DNA of 6,952 nucleotides from Treponema sp. (GTDB taxonomy: Bacteria; Spirochaetota; Spirochaetia; Treponematales; Breznakiellaceae). The first letter of the stretch is position 1, and every line of letters begins with the position of its first letter. The notes under the pieces are model-generated. The model did not search any database. It was given only the letters and a program-made list of their open reading frames with translations, and was not told the origin of the DNA. The DNA is taken from NCBI GenBank assembly GCA_031267115.1, contig JAIRZS010000167.1, positions 1-6,952 on the forward strand, written 5' to 3'. Below, in pieces: positions 1-4,805 of the stretch. The translations under genes and the position numbers were made by a program.

Positions 1-27
1 CATTCTGCCCGCCTGTTTCTGGGGTAA

Positions 28-68
28 GAAGCCTCAAAAAATTGAAATTTTTAGAGGCTTCGTTCTTT
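28..68 (+). terminator. Terminator-like hairpin at the left edge
   Basis: The 8-base arms GAAGCCTC (28-35) and GAGGCTTC (54-61) pair perfectly. The stem is extended inward by A-rich and T-rich stretches (AAAAAATT against ATTTTT) and is followed by GTTCTTT. In frame 1 a TAA at 25-27 directly precedes the hairpin, so it could end a plus-strand gene lying to the left of the window. Only eight codons of that gene would be visible, so it is not annotated. The downstream T-run is interrupted, so this is a moderate terminator call. Confidence 0.5.
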
Positions 69-160
69 CATTATCGGAAGGATTTCAGACTTTTGCAATG
101 AAAATACCCAGGAGCAAGCGGGGGTATGGACCCATATACGTTTACGTTTATTTGAGGTTT

Positions 161-303
161 TTCACCACGAAGTCGAAGAAGTCGAATAAGTTTTGAATGA
201 AGGGGAGGGGTCTGACCCCGGCTTACGTTCAAAGCCAAAAAGGGAAAGAAGTTAAAGAGGTCTTCATTCTTTACTTCTTTTACTTTTTCGACTTTGCGGT
301 TAA
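161..303 (+). repeat. Small mobile-looking repeat with imperfect terminal inverted repeats, complete copy
   Basis: Positions 189-303 recur in inverse orientation at 6829-6952, with 113 of 115 aligned bases identical and one 9-base gap. The ends of this copy look like terminal inverted repeats: 161-186 matches the reverse complement of 278-303 at about 20 of 26 positions, with the shared core AAGTCGAA-AAGT. Inside are a purine-rich hairpin (arms 245-258 and 268-280) and the small palindrome GGGGTC-T-GACCCC. There is no coding capacity. Short length, terminal repeats and a second copy fit a MITE-like or palindromic intergenic element. No target-site duplication was identified. Confidence 0.6.
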
Positions 304-480
304 AAACTTAGCCGCGGATGCTGCGGCATGGATACCGCTGTTTCCATTGCTATCCGCCAGCGGCGGATAGATGGAATTTGCCGCAGGCGGGCCGGCAGGG
401 ATGCCGGCTGTGGTGATTTATGAGTTTTTGCTCCGCAAAAACTCAAAGCTGTAAAACGGCAGGGATGCCGTTTTACAGCA
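304..480. repeat. Non-coding cluster of hairpins between two repeats
   Basis: This 177-base stretch has no credible ORF and is packed with inverted repeats. They are 342-376 (TTCCAT plus CTATCCGCC arms), 391-408 (GCCGGC arms), 422-444 (GAGTTTTTGC arms) and 448-479 (13-base arms, GCTGTAAAACGGC). The hairpins at 391-408 and 448-479 share the same six-base loop, AGGGAT (ATCCCT on the minus strand). At the right end of the window only 15 bases (6814-6828) separate the equivalent flanking repeats. This block is therefore an insertion relative to that arrangement, or the right side has lost it. Confidence 0.55.
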
Positions 481-573
481 GCGCAAGGGATTGAAGCGGT
501 ATCCTTTTTTGCCATGGGCAAAAAAGATACAAGCGTAAAGCCCGGTCCCCGGCGGAGCCGGGGATGCGCCCAA
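481..573 (-). repeat. Structured intergenic repeat, copy A
   Basis: Read on the minus strand, it starts TTGGGCGCATCC and ends TCAATCCCTTGCGC, the same framework as copies B (3681-3805) and C (6699-6813). The order is: outer end, variable stem 1 (CCCCGGC-TCC-GCCGGGG), the constant segment GGACCGGGCT, stem 2 (TATCTTTTTTGCC against GGCAAAAAAGGATA), then the constant end. GCGCA near the start can pair with TGCGC at the end, closing a multi-branched fold. It lies 37 bases after the trmJ stop and in the same orientation as trmJ, so it would sit in that gene's 3' untranslated RNA. Its function is unknown. A structured RNA, a terminator-like element or a mobile repeat all remain possible. Confidence 0.75.
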
Positions 574-610
574 AAAAAGAAAAAACGTCTTGCACGCCCG
601 ATAGCTCCGC

Positions 611-1339
611 TCACATATCTTTTTTCGCCAGGCGCGCCGCTTTTTCGAAGACCCCCGCCAGGTATTCGGCTTCCCGCTGGGTTATGCCGGCGCGGGCGAA
701 CAGGTCCCGGAAAAAGCGTTCCTGCTCCGCCCTGCCGGGCTGTTTGTAAAAACCCAGGGATTCCAGGGAGCCGGTGACCGACCGGACCAGGGCGTCAATC
801 CGCTCCTGCCCCAGGGGTACCCAGCCGGGGAAGCCCCGGACCGCGCCGGGACCCAGTTCCAGGCGCAGTTCGTAGCAGAAGATCTGGACCGCGTGGGAAA
901 GGTTGAGGGAAGGGAACGCCTGGTCCGCGGGGATGTGGGCGGCCATGTTGCAGAGTTCAAGCTCCGCGTCTTCCAGGCCGGTGCGCTCATTGCCGAAGAC
1001 AAGGGCCGCAGGCCCCGGCCGCCCGGCGAGAAAGGCCGCGGTTTCCCGGGGATTAAGGGTGTGGGCCTTGCGGCGGCGGCCGGTGCGCCTGGTAACGCCG
1101 ATAACCGCGGCACAGCCGGCCAGGGCCGCTTCCAGGCCGGGGAAAAATTCCGCCCTTTCCCAGACAGCGGCGGCGTGTACCGCCCTGGCGGCAATAACGG
1201 CCCCGTCCAGTTCGACGCCGGCAGCCGGCACTATCCTCAGGCGGGAAAGCCCCATGTTCATCATGGCCCGGCAGACCGCCCCGACATTGCCGCTTTCCGC
1301 GGGCCGGGAGAGGACGATCGCCACTTCCGTTAAATTCAC
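611..1339 (-). CDS. trmJ: TrmJ-like tRNA 2'-O-methyltransferase (TrmH/SpoU family, SPOUT fold)
   Basis: The 242-residue protein is close in length to E. coli TrmJ. Three family motifs are visible. Motif 1 is near residues 9-31 (RPAESGNVGAVCRAMMNMG), with the conserved Asn18 and Arg24. Motif 2 is near 112-127 (LVFGNERTGLEDAEL). Motif 3 is near 136-157 (IPADQAFPSLNLSHAVQ). Motifs 2 and 3 form the trefoil-knot S-adenosylmethionine site in this family. The C-terminal helical extension (about 178-240) is typical of TrmJ and helps dimerisation or tRNA binding. TrmJ methylates the ribose of nucleotide 32 in the tRNA anticodon loop in the cytosol; the exact target here is inferred. The start is GTG at 1339, chosen because AGGGGG (1354-1349) lies nine bases upstream. 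The gene is divergent from the downstream operon and appears to stand alone. Confidence 0.92.
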   Translation of the reverse strand: MNLTEVAIVLSRPAESGNVGAVCRAMMNMGLSRLRIVPAAGVELDGAVIAARAVHAAAVWERAEFFPGLEAALAGCAAVIGVTRRTGRRRKAHTLNPRETAAFLAGRPGPAALVFGNERTGLEDAELELCNMAAHIPADQAFPSLNLSHAVQIFCYELRLELGPGAVRGFPGWVPLGQERIDALVRSVTGSLESLGFYKQPGRAEQERFFRDLFARAGITQREAEYLAGVFEKAARLAKKDM

Positions 1340-1399
1340 GGGACTTCGCCCCCTGTCCGGTTTGGCTGCGCCGTCGTCTTGTGCGGGGTAAAAAATATC

Positions 1400-1405
1400 A
1401 TTATA
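1400..1405 (-). promoter_or_regulatory. Possible -10 box for trmJ
   Basis: TATAAT reads on the minus strand at 1405-1400 in an AT-rich stretch, which would give a leader of roughly 55 bases before the GTG at 1339. No good -35 hexamer lies 16-18 bases upstream; a TTGATT is about 20 bases away, which is too far to be ideal. It is proposed on the -10 match and position only. Confidence 0.35.
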
Positions 1406-1456
1406 TTTGAGTATAATCCGAAAATAATCAATTTTTTTGGTTTATTGGTTTGAAAA

Positions 1457-1486
1457 TTGGCGATTAAGGCCCAAAAGCGATATACT
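1457..1486 (+). promoter_or_regulatory. Candidate sigma-70 promoter of a possible non-coding RNA
   Basis: TTGGCG (1457-1462, four of six matches to TTGACA) is followed after 18 bases by TATACT (1481-1486, five of six matches to TATAAT). Transcription would begin near 1493 and could run to the terminator at 1802-1841. The match is fair, in an AT-rich region where chance matches are common. Confidence 0.35.
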
Positions 1487-1641
1487 GAATTTAAGAGCTT
1501 AAGCAAGCCGGTTTCAGAATTCGGCCGGCGCGGGCCTGCGGTCCGGTAAAACCGGTTTCGGGCCAAAGCCCGGCGGGAGAAGCGGCCAAAAAACGGCCTT
1601 TTTCCCCTAAATCCGGCGGTTTGCCGCGCTTCGGGCGTAAA

Positions 1642-1678
1642 AAGGTATAAATATTCATAAAGTGAATATTTATACCTT
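1642..1678. repeat. Perfect 16-bp AT-rich inverted repeat
   Basis: The arms at 1642-1657 and 1663-1678 are exact reverse complements around a five-base loop (TAAAG). The outer bases are AAGG/CCTT and the rest is mostly A and T. On the minus strand the stem runs into extra T residues, so it could be a weak minus-strand terminator. On the plus strand it could be an operator or an RNA stem. Confidence 0.7.
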
Positions 1679-1801
1679 GCAAACTGCATAGGGAGACCTG
1701 TTATTTGGGATTTTTGCATGAATATGAAAAAATTTACCGGCGCGGCAGTCTCAGGGGGCCGCTGTTTCAGTATCCGGAATTTTGAAGCAGCTTTAAATAG
1801 A

Positions 1802-1841
1802 GTCTGTCCATAATGCAGGCACATTATGAACAGGCTTTTTT
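1802..1841 (+). terminator. Rho-independent terminator
   Basis: The arms 1802-1815 and 1822-1835 form a stem of about 14 pairs with one mismatch (C1808 against A1829) and one G-T pair, around the six-base loop CAGGCA. Six T residues follow at 1836-1841. The minus-strand side lacks an equally good T-run, so it acts on plus-strand transcripts. No long plus-strand gene lies upstream, which is the main argument for a non-coding transcript there. It insulates the promoter at 1863. Confidence 0.75.
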
Positions 1842-1862
1842 AAAATATGACCTGTGATCTCT

Positions 1863-1891
1863 TTGACAAAAGCGATCTAAAATAGCATAAT
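1863..1891 (+). promoter_or_regulatory. Near-consensus sigma-70 promoter of the STAS-ybjN-pspA operon
   Basis: A perfect TTGACA (1863-1868), a 17-base spacer and CATAAT (1886-1891, five of six) lie just after the terminator at 1841. Transcription would start near 1898 and leave an untranslated leader of about 120 bases before the ATG at 2018. Such a strong core promoter suggests high basal activity, or control by a repressor or by the leader. Confidence 0.75.
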
Positions 1892-1952
1892 GGAGTTTCC
1901 GGTCTATCGCCGGGCAGTCTTCGTATTGTAATTTGGGCAATCTTATGCTATT
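1881..1952. promoter_or_regulatory. Split 10-bp inverted repeat across promoter and leader
   Basis: AATAGCATAA (1881-1890) covers most of the -10 box, and its exact reverse complement TTATGCTATT lies at 1943-1952, inside the predicted leader. The half-sites are centred about 62 bp apart. This could be a pair of repressor sites, but a chance match in AT-rich DNA cannot be excluded. The left arm lies mainly upstream of the predicted transcript start, so an RNA stem is less likely. Confidence 0.35.
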
Positions 1953-2017
1953 ACTTGTTGTCCGGGTTCAGGCGCGGGATTGGCTATCGATATTTTGGAA
2001 CAGGTGAAGGGAATGTC

Positions 2018-2569
2018 ATGACAAACAACGATATAGTACCTGGTTTTGACGACGAGAAAGATGAAAGTCTCAAAATAAAACTTCAAAAGGTTGACGAGGT
2101 TGAAGGCTGTCTGGTTCTGTTCTTGATGGGTTATATTGACACGTATAACTCAAACTACTTCCAGAAGCGGGTAGCCAAGGCGATTGAATCCGGCTATATC
2201 CGGCTTATCTTTCAGTGCGGGGGCCTTAATTACGTGTCCTCCACCGGCATCGGGTCTTTTACCGCCTTTCTGAAATCGGTCAAGCCCCGGGGCGGCGATC
2301 TGATCCTCCTCGAAATTCAGCCCAAAGTCTACGAGGTATTCCAGCTTCTGGGTTTCGCCCAGTTCTTCAACATAAAGGAAACCCTGGACGATTCCGTGAA
2401 TTTTTTCCGGGCCGGCGTAGGTTCCGAATCCGCGTCGCTGTTCCCCAAGGTTTTCGCCTGCCCTATCTGTTCCAAAAAGCTCAAAGCCCTTAAACCAGGG
2501 CGTTTCCGCTGTTCGGAGTGTAAAACCATATTGGCGATAGATAATTCGGGGCAGGTATTCCTCGGCTAA
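2018..2569 (+). CDS. STAS-domain protein (anti-sigma-factor-antagonist type) with C-terminal zinc ribbon
   Basis: This cytosolic protein has 183 residues. Residues about 18-130 form a STAS domain, as in SpoIIAA/RsbV proteins, which switch by phosphorylation while binding a partner kinase or anti-sigma factor. The helix-start motif at 74-79 reads SSTGIG. By comparison with RsbV (D-S-T-G), Ser75 is the likely phosphoacceptor, and the usual preceding Asp is Ser74. A short linker leads to a treble of zinc-ribbon features: C148-P-I-C151 and C165-S-E-C168, a four-Cys set fitting one zinc. The ATG at 2018 is preferred over a TTG at 1955 because GTGAAGGGA lies just upstream of it. The gene heads an operon: ybjN-like starts 20 bases after its stop. 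No partner kinase (RsbW/SpoIIAB) is in the window, so its partner is unknown. Confidence 0.85.
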   Translation: MTNNDIVPGFDDEKDESLKIKLQKVDEVEGCLVLFLMGYIDTYNSNYFQKRVAKAIESGYIRLIFQCGGLNYVSSTGIGSFTAFLKSVKPRGGDLILLEIQPKVYEVFQLLGFAQFFNIKETLDDSVNFFRAGVGSESASLFPKVFACPICSKKLKALKPGRFRCSECKTILAIDNSGQVFLG

Positions 2570-2589
2570 AGACGCCTGGGTATAATTTT

Positions 2590-2970
2590 ATGGAAAAAAA
2601 CAAGATTGAGCAGTACCTTATCGACCTAATGTACAGTTACCGGGAAGTCGACAAGAATATCTGGCTTGTGGACGATCCCGAGCATAATCTCGCGGGGATC
2701 GCGGTTATGTACGACGATCCGGTAGTAGTTTTCCGCGTGGCGTTAATGGAAGCGCCCGAAAACAAGCGGCTTGAGCTGTTTACCAGGCTGCTGGAACTAA
2801 ACGCTTCGGATGTAGTTCACGGGGCGTATGCCCTGGAAAACAACCAGATCGTGCTTGTCAACACCCTGGATTACGACACCATGGATTATAGCGAATTCAG
2901 ATCTACCCTGGATTCTTTCAGCCTGGCCCTGGCCCAGCATTACCCCATTCTTTCCGGATATCGAGGATAA
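2590..2970 (+). CDS. YbjN-domain protein
   Basis: This small acidic soluble protein has 126 residues and no signal peptide or membrane span. It looks like the YbjN family (a fold shared with CesT-like type III secretion chaperones): an N-terminal helix (IEQYLIDLMYSY), a strand run (NIWLVDDPEHNLAGIAVMY, VVVFRVALM), a helix rich in Leu and Glu (KRLELFTRLLELN), a further strand pair (GAYALENNQIVLVNTLD) and a C-terminal helix. Members are thought to bind partner proteins or act in regulation; none of this is proven here. It sits between the STAS gene and pspA, with only three bases to pspA, so co-translation is likely. A ribosome site is hard to see: TATAAT at 2581-2586 directly precedes the ATG. 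The family call rests on fold pattern rather than a signature motif. Confidence 0.75.
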   Translation: MEKNKIEQYLIDLMYSYREVDKNIWLVDDPEHNLAGIAVMYDDPVVVFRVALMEAPENKRLELFTRLLELNASDVVHGAYALENNQIVLVNTLDYDTMDYSEFRSTLDSFSLALAQHYPILSGYRG

Positions 2971-2973
2971 ACT

Positions 2974-3675
2974 ATGGGCATTTTTTCACGGTTAAAAACC
3001 CTTATTTCGTCCAACGTGAACGACATGATCAATAAAGCTGAGAAGCCCGAAAAGATGCTCAACCAGCTTTTAATCGACATGAACACCCAGCTTATCGAAT
3101 CCAAGAAAGCGGTGGCTATGGCCATCGCGGACGAGAAGAAACTGGAGCGGGAAGTTCAGAACCACGAGGCCCAGGCCCAGGAATGGGAGCGGAAGGCCAT
3201 GCTGGCGGTCCAGGCGGGGAAGGACGACCTTGCCAGGGAAGCCCTGCTCCGCAAGCAGGAATACGACAATCACGGCGCGGAATACAGAAAGCAGTGGACG
3301 GCCCAGAAAGAATCCGTGGACCAGCTCAAGGTATCCCTGCGGGAACTCCAGGACAAGATCGAGGAAGCCCAGCGCAAGAAGAACCTCCTTGTCGCCAGGG
3401 CAAAACGGGCGGAGGCCCAGAAGAAGATCCAGAGCACGATTTCCAGCGTGGCCGGGAACCGCACCGCCTTTGACACTTTTGACCGCATGGCCGCCAAGGT
3501 GGACCAGATGGAAGCCGAAGCCGCCGCAGCCAAAGAGCTTGAGGACGTTTCGTCCACCGGCAATCTTGAAAAGCGTTTCGCGGAGCTTGAAAAGTCGGAC
3601 ACCGCGGCGGACCAGATGCTTCTGGAGCTAAAGGCAAAGATGAAAGCCCTGCCCGGTTCCGCCTCCGGGGAATAG
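2974..3675 (+). CDS. pspA: PspA/IM30 (Vipp1) family membrane-stress protein
   Basis: This 233-residue, almost wholly helical protein has the family's layout. An amphipathic N-terminal helix (MGIFSRLKTLISSNVNDMI) inserts into stressed membranes. It is followed by KAEKPEKMLNQLL, then long charged coiled-coil helices (about 30-160) containing the conserved turn AGKDDLAREALLRK (81-94), and finally shorter C-terminal helices. PspA and Vipp1 are bacterial ESCRT-III relatives that polymerise on the inner face of the cytoplasmic membrane and limit proton leakage or remodel membrane. The ATG at 2974 has GAGG at 2963-2966. The length matches PspA and lacks the extra C-terminal tail of plastid Vipp1. 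It is the last gene of the STAS-ybjN-pspA operon, with copy B of the structured repeat beginning six bases after its stop. No PspF-like activator or PspBC partner is visible, so control probably runs through the STAS protein or the shared promoter. Confidence 0.93.
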   Translation: MGIFSRLKTLISSNVNDMINKAEKPEKMLNQLLIDMNTQLIESKKAVAMAIADEKKLEREVQNHEAQAQEWERKAMLAVQAGKDDLAREALLRKQEYDNHGAEYRKQWTAQKESVDQLKVSLRELQDKIEEAQRKKNLLVARAKRAEAQKKIQSTISSVAGNRTAFDTFDRMAAKVDQMEAEAAAAKELEDVSSTGNLEKRFAELEKSDTAADQMLLELKAKMKALPGSASGE

Positions 3676-3680
3676 GAATT

Positions 3681-3805
3681 TTGGGCGCATCCGGGCGCTT
3701 ATAGCGCCCGGACCGGGCTTTACGGGGCTGCGCGTGTCCGCCATAGCGGCCCCGCTCCGGCCCCGGCGCTCCGCGCCGTGGCTAAACCCCTCCAATCCCT
3801 TGCGC
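3681..3805 (+). repeat. Structured intergenic repeat, copy B, with exchanged second stem
   Basis: It begins TTGGGCGCATCC, has stem 1 as CGGGCGC-TTATA-GCGCCCG, then the constant GGACCGGGCTTTACG, and ends CCAATCCCTTGCGC, exactly the framework of copies A and C. The AT-rich second stem of those copies is replaced by an unrelated GC-rich segment (about 3724-3790) with its own hairpin CGGCGC-TCC-GCGCCG. It starts directly after the pspA stop and is oriented with pspA. The following stretch to 3893 holds only a GCAGGC/GCCTGC inverted repeat (3815-3847) and the next promoter. Confidence 0.75.
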
Positions 3806-3856
3806 GTTCCCTGTGCAGGCCCTTTCCCAGAATTGCTGTCAGCCTGCTATTCTTCA

Positions 3857-3885
3857 TTGCGCTTCGGGCCTTCCCGCTGTATAAT
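3857..3885 (+). promoter_or_regulatory. Candidate promoter of the two-gene membrane protein unit
   Basis: A perfect TATAAT (3880-3885) is spaced 17 bases from TTGCGC (3857-3862, matching TTGACA only in TTG). Transcription would start near 3891-3893, one to three bases before the GTG at 3894, which has no visible ribosome-binding site. The mRNA may therefore be leaderless. Confidence 0.5.
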
Positions 3886-3893
3886 CATAGAAA

Positions 3894-4805
3894 GTGAAAA
3901 ATCTGGCACGGCTGGCGCTTTTTTCCAGCAGCGTCTTCTTCCTGTCGTTTCTCATAATATCCGGCATCCGGTTTCTCTTTATTTGGATCGACGCGGTCCG
4001 CGCAGTCCCGGCCCATAGCGTGGAGCCGGCGGTAGTACTCGTCGCGTCGGCCAAAATCGCCCTTTCCACCGCGATTTACTGCACGGCCCTGTTGTCGCTG
4101 AGTTATACGGCCCGCCGCGCCATGCCCGCCGCCTTTTCCATTTTTTTTGTCTTTCTGTTTACAGCCGTCTTTTCTTTCGCCTTTTCCCTGGCGCTGAACC
4201 GCCTGGAAGCCGTAGAATCTACGGCGTCGGTAGCCCGCAGGACCTTGGGAGACGCGGGGCTAAGGCTCAGCTCCGGCGATGTGACCATCGTGATTACCGG
4301 GGATCCGGCGGACGCGGCAAGCCCCAGGGTAGTAGCCATGCCGGACCGGCCCCTGATCTTCCAGGAGACATCGCCGCAGAGTACGCCTCCCGCTCTGCCG
4401 CCCGCGCCCTTTTACAGCAGCAATTCCTGGTTTATGGTCAATCTCGGCCTGGACCTCGGCATAGTATCGGAACAGCTTTTTACCCGCCTGCGATCGGGCT
4501 TTTTCTTTTTCTGCGTCTACCTGCTTTCCCTTTCCCTGCTTTTGTCTTCCTGCCGGTTTGTGTTTGAACTGTCCGCCTGGCCGCTGGCGAATCTGTTTTT
4601 CGGCGTCCTGCTGTTCCGGGGCATTCTGGGCTTCGAGGTTTTTCTGAACTCGGAAGAAATACAAAGCCTTGCCGGCTTTTTTTCCGGAAAGCTTGTCCCC
4701 CCGGATCTCATCAGCCCCACAATCTATACCGGCATAGCGCTGCTCGTCATCCTATATACCCTTCTGGTTACCGTGGCCCGGGGACGGCGGAAGGGGATAA
4801 GCTGA
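3894..4805 (+). CDS. Six-span membrane protein with periplasmic loop, function unknown
   Basis: I do not recognise this 303-residue protein as a named family. Hydrophobic segments are near 9-31, 44-71, 78-101, 202-222, 228-250 and 274-295. Basic clusters (residues 73-75, and RGRRK at 296-300) put both ends and the even loops inside, so residues about 102-200 face the periplasm. That loop is Pro-rich (about 160-172, PQSTPPALPPAP) after a short strand-rich part (DVTIVITGD, RVVAMPDRPLIF). The start is GTG at 3894; there is no other nearby start and no clear ribosome site, but a TATAAT lies eight bases before it. Its TGA overlaps the ATG of the next gene by one base, so the two are probably translated together and act together. 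The plan of three spans, a periplasmic domain and three spans also occurs in LptF/LptG, but no sequence motif supports that assignment. Confidence 0.8.
   Translation: MKNLARLALFSSSVFFLSFLIISGIRFLFIWIDAVRAVPAHSVEPAVVLVASAKIALSTAIYCTALLSLSYTARRAMPAAFSIFFVFLFTAVFSFAFSLALNRLEAVESTASVARRTLGDAGLRLSSGDVTIVITGDPADAASPRVVAMPDRPLIFQETSPQSTPPALPPAPFYSSNSWFMVNLGLDLGIVSEQLFTRLRSGFFFFCVYLLSLSLLLSSCRFVFELSAWPLANLFFGVLLFRGILGFEVFLNSEEIQSLAGFFSGKLVPPDLISPTIYTGIALLVILYTLLVTVARGRRKGIS

Larger units (their letters stand above)
1493..1841 (+). ncRNA. Candidate structured non-coding RNA, about 350 bases
   Basis: The interval is bounded by a fair promoter and a good terminator and has no convincing long reading frame. 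It contains successive potential hairpins: GCCGG/CCGGC near 1508-1530, CCGG-TAAAA-CCGG and GGGC-CAAA-GCCC around 1543-1572, a perfect 16-bp stem at 1642-1678, an approximate GCTGTTTC/GAAGCAGC stem near 1761-1791, and the terminator stem. I see none of the hallmark sequences of RNase P RNA or tmRNA. An untranslated remnant of a decayed gene, or an attenuator leader for the next operon, would explain it equally well. Confidence 0.3.

Noticed and set aside
1..27. Possible last codons of a plus-strand gene ending in TAA at 25-27, or a minus-strand gene starting at the CAT at 1-3
   Set aside because: Only eight codons are visible in either case, so neither can be supported beyond the terminator that follows.
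2..196. Open frame from the left edge (64 codons) ending at 196
   Set aside because: It reads through the terminator hairpin and the terminal repeat of the mobile-looking element; the translation is low-complexity and has no start or family resemblance.
304..480. CRISPR array or integron attC sites in the hairpin cluster
   Set aside because: There are no regularly spaced direct repeats, and the hairpins have different arms; the core sites expected of attC were not seen.
1336..1824. 162-codon minus-strand reading frame whose stop overlaps the trmJ start (GTGA)
   Set aside because: It runs across the 16-bp palindrome and the plus-strand terminator, has no ribosome site that stands out, and its translation looks like no structured protein. 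The overlap with trmJ is suggestive but probably chance.
2581..2586. TATAAT just before the ybjN-like start, as an internal promoter
   Set aside because: The start of transcription it predicts (about 2592) lies within or past the ATG, and the -35 region (TTCCTC) is poor. It is more likely chance or part of the translation start region.
3734..4018. 94-codon plus-strand frame covering copy B of the structured repeat
   Set aside because: It spans the conserved repeat and the promoter and overlaps the real membrane protein gene in another frame; its Arg/Pro-rich translation reflects GC-rich repeat DNA.
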